A stretch of 64,000 nucleotides of DNA from Thalassobaculum_A sp040219215 (GCF_040219215.1 NZ_JAVJSX010000025.1:186001-250000); one strand, 5' to 3'. Counted from the first letter of the stretch, positions 24,243 through 33,452 are shown. Program-made: numbers and translations. Notes: a model not told the origin generated them from the letters alone.

Positions 24243-25079
24243 ATGTCCGCAAATCCAGCTGCCGCCGCGACCTCCGAGGGCGCCGAACCGGCCCGCAACC
24301 TGCTGGTCGCCCGCGACGTCCACAAGCGCTTCGGCAAGGTCGAGGTCCTGAAGGGCATCGACCTGACCGTGACCGAGGGCGAGGTGGTGGCCCTGATCGG
24401 CGCCAGCGGGTCCGGCAAGACCACTTTCCTGCGCTGCATCAACCTGCTGGAGGAATTCGAACAGGGCAGCATCACGGTCGACGGTGACCCGGTCGGCTAC
24501 ACCGACCGCGGTGGCAGCCGCCGCCGGCTGTCGGAAGGCCGGCTGGCCGCCCAGCGCGCCCGCATCGGGATGGTGTTCCAGAGCTTCAACCTGTTCCCGC
24601 ACATGACCGCCGCCCAGAACGTCATGCTGGGACTGGTCAAGGTGAAGGGAATGGCCAAGGCAGAAGCCCGTTTGCTGGCCGACCACTGGCTGGCCCGGGT
24701 CGGGCTGGCCGACCGGGCCGACCACTACCCCTACCAGCTGTCCGGTGGCCAGCAGCAGCGGGTCGCGATCGCCCGCGCGGTCGCCATGGAGCCTCGGCTG
24801 ATCCTGTTCGACGAAGTCACCTCGGCCCTCGATCCCGAGCTGGTCGCCGAAGTGCTGGGCGTCATGAAGGACCTGGCGAAGAGCGGTATGACCATGATCG
24901 TGGTCAGCCACGAGATGCTGTTCGTGCGCGACGTGGCTACCCACGTGGTGTTCCTGGACAGCGGCCGGATCGTCGAGGAAGGCGAGCCGCACGCGGTGTT
25001 CAGGAATCCGAAGTCCGAGCGGCTGCGGGCCTTCCTCGGCCGGTTCACAGACATCATCGGCGACATCACCGCTCGGTGA
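24243..25079 (+). CDS. ABC transporter ATP-binding protein, GlnQ/HisP type
   Basis: Cytoplasmic ATPase of the importer, 278 aa. Walker A is GASGSGKT (53-60), the signature is LSGGQQQR (166-173), Walker B is LILFDE (186-191) followed by the D-loop SALD, and the switch His is in VVSHEM. A 20-residue Ala-rich N-terminal extension precedes the domain. It ends the operon binding protein-permease-permease-ATPase. The 76 bases to the next gene hold nothing notable. Confidence 0.95.
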   Translation: MSANPAAAATSEGAEPARNLLVARDVHKRFGKVEVLKGIDLTVTEGEVVALIGASGSGKTTFLRCINLLEEFEQGSITVDGDPVGYTDRGGSRRRLSEGRLAAQRARIGMVFQSFNLFPHMTAAQNVMLGLVKVKGMAKAEARLLADHWLARVGLADRADHYPYQLSGGQQQRVAIARAVAMEPRLILFDEVTSALDPELVAEVLGVMKDLAKSGMTMIVVSHEMLFVRDVATHVVFLDSGRIVEEGEPHAVFRNPKSERLRAFLGRFTDIIGDITAR

Positions 25080-25155
25080 CCCTTGCGGCGGCCCCTTGCG
25101 CTGCCTGCACACCGCGCCAAACTCTGACGGCAGATATTGTCGCGAGGAGGCCCCA

Positions 25156-25551
25156 ATGCCAGCCACCGCCACCAAATCCAACTCTGCTCCCGGTTTCGCC
25201 CGCAAGCCTGAGCACCTCGTCGCCTTCCGGCCGGCGGGCAAGCGGGTGACCGTCAGGCTTGGCGGCGAGGTGATCGCCGAAAGCGACCGTGCGGTGCTGT
25301 GCGAGGAGAGCGGCCATGACCCGGTGTACTACGTGCCAATGACCGACACCCGCGCCAGCCTGTTCCGTCCGACCGACACCCGCAGCTACTGCCCATTCAA
25401 GGGCAACGCCAGCTACTGGTCGGTCACGGCCGGCGGGGTCACCGGTCGTGACGTCGCGTGGTCCTACGACCTGCCATATGACGAAGCCCTGCCGATCCGC
25501 GGCCACCTCGCGTTCTACCCGAACCGGGTCGACTCCATCGACATCGACTGA
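25156..25551 (+). CDS. DUF427 domain-containing protein
   Basis: Cytoplasmic protein of 131 aa of the DUF427 family, which has a small barrel fold and no settled biochemical function. Visible family features are KRVTVRLGGEVIAESDRAV, DPVYYVPMTDTRASLF and TYCPFKGNASYWSV-like sequence (here SYCPFKGNASYWSV). ATG 25156 is given by GAGGAGG at 25144-25150; an upstream ATG at 25096 has no ribosome-binding site. It lies 48 bases before the Lhr helicase gene on the same strand, so co-transcription is possible. Confidence 0.88.
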   Translation: MPATATKSNSAPGFARKPEHLVAFRPAGKRVTVRLGGEVIAESDRAVLCEESGHDPVYYVPMTDTRASLFRPTDTRSYCPFKGNASYWSVTAGGVTGRDVAWSYDLPYDEALPIRGHLAFYPNRVDSIDID

Positions 25552-25599
25552 TGCGCGCAACGGTATGGCGGCGGCAGCGCCGGTCCGTACACTGAACGC

Positions 25600-28059
25600 A
25601 TGGACGGCATCCAACAGGTTACCGCTGCCCTGCCGGCCGCCTTCCGCGACTGGTTCACGGCCAGGGGCTGGGCGCCGCACGCTCATCAGCTCGCCATGCT
25701 GGCGGCGGCACGAGCCGGACGTTCCGCCCTGCTGATAGCCCCCACCGGCGGCGGCAAGACGCTGGCCGGGTTCCTGGCCAGTCTGGTCGATCTGTCGGAG
25801 CAACCACGCGACGGACTGCACACCCTGTACATCTCACCGCTCAAGGCGCTGGCGGTCGACATCCATCGCAACCTGACCGCCCCGATCGATGAGATCGGCC
25901 TGTCGGTCACCGCCGAGACCCGAACCGGCGACACCCCGCAATCCAAACGCCAGCGCCAGCGCCGTACGCCGCCAAACCTTCTGCTGACCACGCCGGAGAG
26001 CCTGGCGCTGCTGATCTCCTACCCCGATGCGGAGGTCATCTTCGGGAACCTGCGCTGCGTGGTGATCGACGAACTGCACGCCCTCGCCGGCACCAAACGC
26101 GGCGAGTTGCTGGCGCTCGCGCTGGCGCGGATCACCCGTCTGGCACCGAACGCCCGGCGGGTAGGCCTGTCGGCCACCGTCGCCCATCCGGCGGCCCTGG
26201 AGGCATACCTGTCGCGCACCGGCCGGACGCCGGCACCGGACGTCGACGTGGTACGCGGCGGCGAGGCGGTGCAGGCCGAGGTCAAGATCCTGCTGCCGGA
26301 CGGGCGGTTGCCCTGGTCCGGGCACATGGGCCTGTATGCCGTCGATCGGATCTACGCTGCCATCAAGGCGCACCGAACCACCATCGTGTTCGTGAACACG
26401 CGCGCCCAGTCCGAGCTGATCTTCCAGGCGCTGTGGCACGCCAACGAGGATCACCTCCCGATCGCCCTGCACCACGGCTCGCTCGCTGCCGAGCAGCGCC
26501 GAAAGGTCGAGGCGATGATGAGCCGGGGTGCGCTGCGCGCCGTGGTCGCCACGTCATCCCTCGATCTCGGCATCGACTGGGCCGCCGTCGATCTCGTCCT
26601 TCAGGTCGGCGCCCCCAAGGGTGCTTCGCGCCTGCTGCAGCGCATCGGTCGGGCCAACCACCGTCTCGACGAGCCGAGCCGGGCCCTGCTGGTGCCGGCC
26701 AACCGGTTCGAAGTGCTGGAGTGCAAGGCGGCCATGGACGCGGTTCGAGTCGGCGATCTGGACGGCGACGCGCCGCGTCCGGGCGGCCTCGACGTGCTGG
26801 CCCAGCATGTGCTCGGCACCGCCTGCACCGGCGCATTCGACCCCTCGGAGCTTTACGCCGAGGTCATCAAGGCCGCACCCTACGCCGACCTGGAGCGCGA
26901 GACCTTCGACGCAGTGGTCGAGTTCGTTCGGTCCGGCGGCTATGCGCTGCGCGCCTATGAACGCTGGCAGAAGCTGCGGCCGACCGACGACGGCCGCCTG
27001 CGGGTGTCAAATCCGCGGGTGGTCCAGGCCTACCGCATGAACGTCGGCACCATCGTCGAGGCCGATACCCTGAAGGTCCGGCTCAGCCGCGGTCGGGTGC
27101 TTGGGGAGATCGAGGAGTACTTCGTCCAGTGGCTGCGCCCCGGCGACACCTTCATGTTCGCCGGACGACTGCTGACCTTCCAGGGCATCCGCGAACGCTA
27201 CGTCGAGGCCACACCCGGCGGGCAGGGCCAGCCGGCGGTGCCGGTCTACGGCGGCGGACGGCTGCCATTGACCACCCAGCTTGCCAGCCGGGTGCGCGGC
27301 ATGCTGGAGGATCCGAACCTCTGGGCCACCCTGCCCGGTCCGGTCGCCGAATGGCTGGAACTGCAACGCTGGCGCTCGGTGCTGCCGCGCGCCGACACCC
27401 TGCTGGTCGAGAGTTTCCCGCGCGCCGACCGGGAGTACCTGGTGGCCTACACTTTCGAGGGCCGCAACGCCCACCAGACGCTGGGCATGCTGCTGACCCG
27501 GCGCATGGAGCGCATGGGCCTCGGCCCGCTCGGCTTCGTCGCTACCGACTACGTGATCGCCGTGTGGTCGGTGAAACCGTGCGAAGACATGGCCGCGCTG
27601 TTCGACCAGGACATGCTGGGCGACGACCTGGAGGAGTGGATGGCGGAATCCAGCCTCCTGAAGCGCACCTTCCGCACCGTCGCGGTGATCGCCGGCCTGA
27701 TCGAGCGCAAGCTGCCGGGCCACGAGAAGACCGGCCGGCAGGTCACGTTCAACGCCGACCTGATCTACGACGTGCTGCGCCGCCACCAGCCCGACCACAT
27801 CCTGCTGCAGGCCACCCGCCAGGATGCCGGCCGCGGCCTGACCGACATCTCCCGCCTCGCCGGGCTGCTGACCCGGGTCCAAGGTAAGATCGTGCACCGT
27901 CGCCTCGACCGGGTATCACCCCTGGCGGTGCCGGTGCTGCTGGAGATCGGCCGCGAGCAGGTCGCCGGCGGCGCCGTCGACCTGCTGATGGACGAGTTGA
28001 CCGAGGAACTGGTGGCTGAAGCGACCGGAGGTGCGCTGCAGGGGAGCCTGCCGATCTGA
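25600..28059 (+). CDS. Lhr-type ligase-associated DEXH helicase
   Basis: ATP-dependent 3'-5' DNA helicase of the Lhr-core type, 819 aa, which is associated with DNA repair. Domain order: RecA-1 with Walker A APTGGGKT (47-54) and DELH (157-160); RecA-2 with IVFVNTRAQSELIF and QRIGRANHR (motif VI); then winged helix and Lhr-specific C-terminal domains ending near LLDEL. In many proteobacteria it is encoded with an ATP-dependent DNA ligase, an MBL exonuclease and the phosphoesterase PdeM; here PdeM is 1.8 kb downstream, and the ligase and exonuclease are not in the window. Start ATG 25600. Confidence 0.92.
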   Translation: MDGIQQVTAALPAAFRDWFTARGWAPHAHQLAMLAAARAGRSALLIAPTGGGKTLAGFLASLVDLSEQPRDGLHTLYISPLKALAVDIHRNLTAPIDEIGLSVTAETRTGDTPQSKRQRQRRTPPNLLLTTPESLALLISYPDAEVIFGNLRCVVIDELHALAGTKRGELLALALARITRLAPNARRVGLSATVAHPAALEAYLSRTGRTPAPDVDVVRGGEAVQAEVKILLPDGRLPWSGHMGLYAVDRIYAAIKAHRTTIVFVNTRAQSELIFQALWHANEDHLPIALHHGSLAAEQRRKVEAMMSRGALRAVVATSSLDLGIDWAAVDLVLQVGAPKGASRLLQRIGRANHRLDEPSRALLVPANRFEVLECKAAMDAVRVGDLDGDAPRPGGLDVLAQHVLGTACTGAFDPSELYAEVIKAAPYADLERETFDAVVEFVRSGGYALRAYERWQKLRPTDDGRLRVSNPRVVQAYRMNVGTIVEADTLKVRLSRGRVLGEIEEYFVQWLRPGDTFMFAGRLLTFQGIRERYVEATPGGQGQPAVPVYGGGRLPLTTQLASRVRGMLEDPNLWATLPGPVAEWLELQRWRSVLPRADTLLVESFPRADREYLVAYTFEGRNAHQTLGMLLTRRMERMGLGPLGFVATDYVIAVWSVKPCEDMAALFDQDMLGDDLEEWMAESSLLKRTFRTVAVIAGLIERKLPGHEKTGRQVTFNADLIYDVLRRHQPDHILLQATRQDAGRGLTDISRLAGLLTRVQGKIVHRRLDRVSPLAVPVLLEIGREQVAGGAVDLLMDELTEELVAEATGGALQGSLPI

Positions 28060-28076
28060 GCAACCGGACCGCTCGT

Positions 28077-29030
28077 TCACCCTGCCGGATGCCGCGCCGC
28101 CCAGTGTCGGGCGATGTCCAGGCGCCGGGTCACCCACACTCCATCCTTGGCCGCCACGTAGTCGAGCAGCTTGGCCAGACCGGCAGCACGCGACGGGTGG
28201 CCGATCAGGCGCAAATGCAGGCCGCACGACATCATGCGCGGTGTCTTCGCCCCCTCTTCCCACAGCAGGTCGACGGCGTCCTTCACGTGGTTGAAGTAGT
28301 CATCGCCGGTCGGGAAGTGGTTGCGCGAAAACTTGGAATCGTTGGTCGCCAGCGAGTACGGCACGACCAGATGGGACTGCTCGTTGACCCGTGTCCAGTA
28401 CGGCAGCTCATCGGCGTAGCTGTCGCTGTCGTACAGGAACCCGCCATGCTCGACCACCAGCCGGCGAGTGTGGACGCTGGGACCGTGACGGCAGTACCAG
28501 CCGAGCGGACGGGCGCCAGTGGTACGCTCCAGCGAGGCGACGGCGCGGCGGATGTGCTCGCGTTCCTCATCCTCGCTCAGTGTCCAGTGTTCGACCCAGC
28601 GCCAGCCGTGGCAGCAGATGTCCCACTCGGTCTCGCGGATCGCGGCCGCCACCTCGTCGTTTCGCTCCAGCGCCAGGGCGCAGGCGTTGACGGTCACCGG
28701 CAGGCCGCGTTCGGTGAACATCCGGTGCAGCCGCCAGAACCCGACGCGGGTGCCGTACTCGTACATCGACTCCGCCGCGAGATCGCGCGAGCCGGGACCG
28801 TTGGGCGAGTCGGGCGATTCGGTCAGGCTGGCCTCGGAGAACCCGTCGCCGTCGGGGATCGAATACTCCGAGCCCTCCTCGTAGTTGATCACGAAGTTGA
28901 TCGCGAGTCGGGCGCCGCCGGGCCAGTCGGCGTGCGGCGGCGTGCGGCCGTAGCCGACGAAGTCGCGGTCGAGATGCGGGGCGAGGTTCGGATCGGCCGG
29001 CGGGCCGGCGGGCGGGGTACCGTGTGTCAT
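28077..29030 (-). CDS. puuE: polysaccharide-deacetylase family protein, PuuE-like allantoinase
   Basis: Metal-dependent deacetylase-fold hydrolase, 317 aa. It resembles the cytoplasmic PuuE allantoinase of purine degradation: FVGYGRTPPHADWPGGARLA near the N-terminus, ESMYEYGTRVGFWRLHRMF, CCHGWRWVEH, HGPSVHTRRLVVEHGGFLYD and SDSYADELPYW. Assignment to allantoinase is from this resemblance; other members act on different amides. ATG 29030 is taken; upstream sequence in the same frame to 29525 belongs to the neighbouring gene. No urate- or allantoate-pathway gene is adjacent. It lies on the opposite strand from Lhr, with a tail-to-tail gap of 17 bases. Confidence 0.8.
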   Translation of the reverse strand: MTHGTPPAGPPADPNLAPHLDRDFVGYGRTPPHADWPGGARLAINFVINYEEGSEYSIPDGDGFSEASLTESPDSPNGPGSRDLAAESMYEYGTRVGFWRLHRMFTERGLPVTVNACALALERNDEVAAAIRETEWDICCHGWRWVEHWTLSEDEEREHIRRAVASLERTTGARPLGWYCRHGPSVHTRRLVVEHGGFLYDSDSYADELPYWTRVNEQSHLVVPYSLATNDSKFSRNHFPTGDDYFNHVKDAVDLLWEEGAKTPRMMSCGLHLRLIGHPSRAAGLAKLLDYVAAKDGVWVTRRLDIARHWAARHPAG

Positions 29031-29098
29031 CCCAATATCGGACCACACGGCCCCGACCACCGCCAGCGTCTTCTGGCTCGTCGGCCGGGCGACGGCCG

Positions 29099-29707
29099 TC
29101 AGGCCGGGAAAGGTTCCCGCCACGCCGGCAGTTCGTTCAGACGGTCGTGCCAGCGCGCCACCTCCGGGAACTCGCCCAGAGGAATGTGCGCCTGCTCGGC
29201 ATAGGGCAGCGTGATGCCGATGGCAAAGTCGGTAATGGTCAGGGTGTCGCCCAGCACGAACTTCCGGCCACGCAGATGGTCGTTCAGGATCGCGCCGTAC
29301 TTGCGGACGTAGCCGGTCGCTTCCTCGACTTTCTTGGGATCGACCGGCCCTATGTCGAACTTCGGCTTGATGACGTATTCGAAATACAGCGTATCGGCGT
29401 AGCGACTGAAGTGCTGCAGGTCCCAGGACAACCAGCGGAGCATCTCGACGAGCTTGTCGTCCGACGGCCAAAGGTCGGACCCGGCGGTCCGGGCGAGGAA
29501 CCCCATGATGGCGTTCGACTCCCACAGCGTCCCGCCGTCATGCGCCAGCACGGGAACCTTGGCGTTGGGATTCATCACCCGGAATTCGGGCGTCATGTGC
29601 TCGCCATCGGACAGCGAAACGGATACGAACTCGACCGGAGAGTTCAGATGGCGCGCGACCGCGCAGGCCTTCCGTGGGTTCAGCGTGTCGGAATAGTACA
29701 GCTTCAT
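29099..29707 (-). CDS. glutathione S-transferase family protein
   Basis: Cytoplasmic GST of 202 aa. The thioredoxin-like N-terminal domain has KLYYSDTLNPRKACAVARHL and VPVLAHDGGTLWESNAIMGF, giving the cis-Pro (VPVL) and the ES glutathione contact. The helical C-terminal domain is unremarkable. It conjugates glutathione or handles peroxide/disulfide; the specific class is not clear. Start ATG 29707. Upstream of the divergent PdeM gene, with 131 bases between. Confidence 0.88.
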   Translation of the reverse strand: MKLYYSDTLNPRKACAVARHLNSPVEFVSVSLSDGEHMTPEFRVMNPNAKVPVLAHDGGTLWESNAIMGFLARTAGSDLWPSDDKLVEMLRWLSWDLQHFSRYADTLYFEYVIKPKFDIGPVDPKKVEEATGYVRKYGAILNDHLRGRKFVLGDTLTITDFAIGITLPYAEQAHIPLGEFPEVARWHDRLNELPAWREPFPA

Positions 29708-29838
29708 CTCAAGGTCCCTTCAGGCAGTGGTGCGCATTTGCAGTTTTATGTTGATATCAACTTGTCTTGGATCCGTCAAAACCCGACACACTCAAAACAC
29801 CCGTTGATTTTCAAAGCTACGCGGTTGACGGTCGAACA

Positions 29839-30555
29839 ATGACCGAGACTGTCATCCTTGCGCTCAACGGTACCGAACTGGCCGCCGACCCGGCTGGTGT
29901 GCTGCTGTGGCCGGCACGCCGGACCTTGGTGGTCGCCGATCTGCATCTGGAAAAGGGTTCCGGATTCGCGCGCCGCGGGGTGCTCCTGCCGCCGTTTGAC
30001 AGCACGGCGACCCTGGTCCGGCTGGCAGCGACACTCGACCGTCATCGCCCGGAGCGGGTGATCTGCCTGGGCGACAGCTTCCACGATTCCGGGGCCGGCG
30101 CCCGGCTCGGCGAGGATGATCGCAGCCGGCTGCGCGCGATGACCGACGGCCTCGACTGGATCTGGATCGCCGGCAATCACGACCCCGACCCGCCAGCCGA
30201 CTGGGGCGGCCGGGTCCTGGCCGAACTGACCGACGGCCCTCTGGTGTTTCGCCACGAGGCACAGACCGACACCCCGCACGGAGAGGTCTCCGGCCACTAC
30301 CATCCCAAGGCGCGGGTTCGCTTGCGCGGGCGCGGCGTGTCGGGACGCTGCTTCGCCACCGACGGCCGGCGGCTGATCCTGCCGGCATTCGGTGCCTACA
30401 CCGGCGGCCTCGACGTGCTGCGCCCGGATCTGCGGTGCCTGTTCACCCGGCGCTTTGAAGTCCTGCTTCTGGCCGCTGACCGGATCCTGCGGGTTCCGGC
30501 GGAGCGATTGATGGCCCCTCCTCCCGATCTCGCCGACCTGAAGTCCACGGGGTGA
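29839..30555 (+). CDS. pdeM: ligase-associated DNA damage response endonuclease PdeM
   Basis: Calcineurin-fold metallophosphoesterase of 238 aa. Metal ligands are VVADLHLEKG (Asp34, His36), CLGDSFHD (Asp79), AGNHDPD (Asn113, His114) and SGHYHPK (His153, His155). LLLPAFGAYTGG-type sequence follows (LILPAFGAYTGGLDVL). PdeM is normally part of the Lhr/ligase/exonuclease repair cluster, and Lhr is nearby. ATG 29839 begins the recognisable protein; no good ribosome-binding site is visible, and a frame from 29767 adds a doubtful 24-residue leader. Confidence 0.85.
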   Translation: MTETVILALNGTELAADPAGVLLWPARRTLVVADLHLEKGSGFARRGVLLPPFDSTATLVRLAATLDRHRPERVICLGDSFHDSGAGARLGEDDRSRLRAMTDGLDWIWIAGNHDPDPPADWGGRVLAELTDGPLVFRHEAQTDTPHGEVSGHYHPKARVRLRGRGVSGRCFATDGRRLILPAFGAYTGGLDVLRPDLRCLFTRRFEVLLLAADRILRVPAERLMAPPPDLADLKSTG

Positions 30556-30562
30556 TCCGTTC

Positions 30563-30598
30563 TGGGTTCGATGCCGTACCAAGCGCCGAACGAACCCA
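30563..30598. repeat. inverted repeat upstream of the photolyase gene
   Basis: TGGGTTCG (30563-30570) and CGAACCCA (30591-30598) are perfect complements across 20 bases, in the short gap between pdeM and the photolyase start. It could be an operator or a small terminator for pdeM. Confidence 0.4.
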
Positions 30599-30610
30599 AC
30601 GCGGTGAGCC

Positions 30611-32044
30611 ATGCCCGATGCTGCCCCCACCCTGCTCTGGTTCCGGCGCGACCTTCGTCTAGCCGACAATCCGGCGCTGACGGAGGCGATCCGACGCGGA
30701 CGCCCAGTCGTCGCGGTATACATCCTCGATGACGAGGACGCCGGTGAATGGGCGTCGGGCGGCGCTTCGCGCTGGTGGCTGCACCAGTCCCTGACACGGC
30801 TCGAAGCAGCGCTGCGCCAGCGGGGTGGCCGGTTGGTTCTGCGGCGCGGGGCCGCCGCAGAGGCGCTCGATCGCCTCGTCGTCGAGACCGGTGCGGATGC
30901 GGTCTATTGGAACCGTCGCTATGAGCCCTGGGCCACCGCACGGGACCAAGCCATCAAGGCAACCTTGACGTTGCGCGGCATCGAGGTGCGCAGCTTCAAC
31001 GCCAGTCTGCTGCGCGAGCCTTGGGAGATCGCCTCGAAGGCTGGTGGCCCATACCGGGTGTTCACGCCTTTCTGGAAGGCCCTGCGGGCAATGGGCGACC
31101 CGGGGGACCTGCTGGCGGCACCCGCCCGGATCGCCGCGCCCGAGATCGCGCCGGTGAGCGATAACCTCGACAGTTGGGCGATGACACCAACCAAGCCAGA
31201 CTGGGCCTTTGGCCTACGCGCGGCGTGGGAGGCGGGCGAGGATGCCGCGCTGCAGCGCCTGGAAGCCTTTCTGGACGGAGCGGCATCGGAGTATGCCAAC
31301 CGGCGCAACTTTCCCGGCACGAACGGAACGTCGCGGCTGTCACCCCATCTGCATTTCGGTGAGATCGGGCCGCGCCAGATCTGGCACGCGGCGTCGTTTC
31401 ATCACAATGAGGCGGCGACCGATCAGTTCCTCGCGGAGATCGCCTGGCGCGAGTTCTCGCACCACCTGTTGTTCCATTTTCCGAACCTGCCCACCGAGCC
31501 GCTGCGCTCGGAGTTCACCGAGTTCCAATGGGCCGACGACCCGGAGGCGTTGGCTGTGTGGCGCAACGGCATGACCGGGTACCCGATTGTCGACGCCGGA
31601 ATGCGGGAACTCTGGGCCACCGGGTGGATGCACAACCGCGTGCGGATGATCGTCGCGTCGTTCCTCGTGAAAGACCTGCTGCTGCCCTGGCAGCTGGGGG
31701 CGCGGTGGTTCTGGGATACGTTGGTCGATGCCGACTTGGCCAACAATTCCGCAAGCTGGCAATGGGTGGCAGGATGTGGGGCCGACGCGGCACCATTCTT
31801 CCGGGTTTTCAATCCCACGCTGCAGGGAACCAAGTTCGACCCCCAGGGAACCTATGTGCGCCGATGGGTGCCGGAACTGTCACGGCTACCGGACTCCCTG
31901 ATCCACGCGCCGTCGGATGCCCGTCTGGTCGATCTCGGCGACGCCGGCGTTCGCCTTGGGCACGACTACCCGCTGCCGGTTGTCGATCATCGCGCGGCGC
32001 GCGACCGTGCGCTGGCAGCGTTTCGCGAGTTGCGGGCCGCCTGA
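30611..32044 (+). CDS. phr: deoxyribodipyrimidine photolyase
   Basis: Light-driven repair of cyclobutane pyrimidine dimers by a cytoplasmic FAD enzyme, 477 aa. The N-terminal Rossmann domain starts LLWFRRDLRLADNPAL. The C-terminal FAD domain has NFPGTNGTSRLSPHLHFGEI, TGYPIVDAGMRELWATGWMHNR and NNSASWQWVAGCGADAAPFF, diagnostic of class I CPD photolyases. The start ATG 30611 is 55 bases after pdeM. Together with Lhr and PdeM it makes a repair-related group. Confidence 0.93.
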   Translation: MPDAAPTLLWFRRDLRLADNPALTEAIRRGRPVVAVYILDDEDAGEWASGGASRWWLHQSLTRLEAALRQRGGRLVLRRGAAAEALDRLVVETGADAVYWNRRYEPWATARDQAIKATLTLRGIEVRSFNASLLREPWEIASKAGGPYRVFTPFWKALRAMGDPGDLLAAPARIAAPEIAPVSDNLDSWAMTPTKPDWAFGLRAAWEAGEDAALQRLEAFLDGAASEYANRRNFPGTNGTSRLSPHLHFGEIGPRQIWHAASFHHNEAATDQFLAEIAWREFSHHLLFHFPNLPTEPLRSEFTEFQWADDPEALAVWRNGMTGYPIVDAGMRELWATGWMHNRVRMIVASFLVKDLLLPWQLGARWFWDTLVDADLANNSASWQWVAGCGADAAPFFRVFNPTLQGTKFDPQGTYVRRWVPELSRLPDSLIHAPSDARLVDLGDAGVRLGHDYPLPVVDHRAARDRALAAFRELRAA

Positions 32045-32054
32045 CAGTCGGTTG

Positions 32055-33452
32055 CTAGACTTCCGGCTGCTCGGCGTGGACGGTACGTACCCGCAGGTCG
32101 CGCCCGAGGAACGGTCGATCGTCGGGGCCGCCGTCACCATGGCCGATCGTCCAGTTCGGCAGCGCGGCCAGTGCCTCCGGCCCGTTCGCCGAAGCTCCAT
32201 CCAGGGACGACCACGGCGCATCGTCGCCTGATCGAACCAGCACCCCACCCGGCCCCATTCCGCCGTGAAGCGCAAACTGCAGGTCGAACGCCTCACCCGG
32301 CGCCAGCGACGGCCCGAACCAATAGTGCGGGCTGCGGCCGGGGCTCGGGTTGACGCCGATGCTGACCGTCAGTCGCTGATCGGGGCCACTCAGCCCGATC
32401 CACAGCGGCGCCGTCGCCGGACTGTGTGAATACGCGCTCAGCCAGGTCTGGCGGGCCGCCGCGCCAGTCCCGGCCGCGACCCCGGAAACCCGCCACGCCC
32501 GGACGGAGGCTGGAACCAAGCCGGCCGCGATCGGTAGCGCGTCCAGCGCCGGCTGTTCCCCGGTTACCAGTTCGCGCCACTGCGTGCTCGGCGGGAGTAC
32601 GAGTGGCCAGGACAGCGCCTCGCGAATTCGTCCATCGGTATCCAGAACCCGGTACCGCATGCCCTCGGCATCAATCGCGGCGGTCAGGCAGTGCAGGTAC
32701 TCCACCCCTTCCGGCATGCGGTGGGCGGTACCGGCGCCGGCGGTCGTCACCTGCAGCACGCCGTCATGGACCTGCACGTCGAACGCCAGGATGTGGCTGC
32801 ACAGATAGGCGAGCACGCCGTGACGGACCAGGATCGCCCAGAACGGCTCGGCGTGTGGCGGGCCGATGTCCCGCTGGTAGGCGCCGCGGTAGCCGTTCAC
32901 CGAGAACACCGGATGGTGCCCTATCACCAGCTTGACCCGGGCGTCGGCGTTGGCGGCGAGCGTGGCCTCCAGCCACTCGGTTTCGACATGGCCTTCGCCA
33001 CCCAACCCCGACCACAGGGTGTGGACGAACACCATCAGCAGGTCGCCGCGCCGCACCCAATAGCTCAGCCCCTGCTGACCGGGCGGGCCGTTGCGCGGCA
33101 GGTGCGCCATCACGTCGGCGAACACCCGCTCGCTCATCGGATCATAGGTGGTGTGGTTGGCGGTGGTGTGGAACAGCGGGATCCGGGCGCGGTCGAGCCA
33201 CGCCATCTCGACCTCGAACCAGTGCCGCCACTGGGCGCGGAGAGCCGCCTCGTCGCGGGTCAGGCCGATGATCTCGTCGCCGGGAAACACGATGAACTCG
33301 GGCGGCGGGTCGAGGCGCGCCACCACCGCGTTGACGGCAGCGAAGGTATCCTCGTGAAGGGCTCCGGGAACCCCGGAACAGGCGTCGCCGTACAGCACGA
33401 AGCGATGGCCGGGCCCGCGCGGCTGCACGCTGGGCAACCGGCTGTCGGTCAT
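32055..33452 (-). CDS. calcineurin-like metallophosphoesterase family protein
   Basis: Putative phosphoesterase, 465 aa. Metal-binding motifs are LYGDACSG, FPGDEIIG, TTANHTTYDP and VIGHHPVFS, in the order of the purple-acid-phosphatase/calcineurin fold, and SHILAFDVQV supplies the last His. A second half (from about residue 300) is a separate beta-rich region ending at DLRVRTVHAEQPEV. No signal peptide is visible. The substrate is unknown. The 4-base overlap with the next upstream gene (ATGA at 33449) indicates co-translation. Confidence 0.8.
   Translation of the reverse strand: MTDSRLPSVQPRGPGHRFVLYGDACSGVPGALHEDTFAAVNAVVARLDPPPEFIVFPGDEIIGLTRDEAALRAQWRHWFEVEMAWLDRARIPLFHTTANHTTYDPMSERVFADVMAHLPRNGPPGQQGLSYWVRRGDLLMVFVHTLWSGLGGEGHVETEWLEATLAANADARVKLVIGHHPVFSVNGYRGAYQRDIGPPHAEPFWAILVRHGVLAYLCSHILAFDVQVHDGVLQVTTAGAGTAHRMPEGVEYLHCLTAAIDAEGMRYRVLDTDGRIREALSWPLVLPPSTQWRELVTGEQPALDALPIAAGLVPASVRAWRVSGVAAGTGAAARQTWLSAYSHSPATAPLWIGLSGPDQRLTVSIGVNPSPGRSPHYWFGPSLAPGEAFDLQFALHGGMGPGGVLVRSGDDAPWSSLDGASANGPEALAALPNWTIGHGDGGPDDRPFLGRDLRVRTVHAEQPEV

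Noticed and set aside
21854..24475. An 873-codon minus-strand open frame opposite the ABC operon
   Set aside because: Same composition signature as other antisense shadows; the plus strand encodes a complete, well-conserved ABC transporter.
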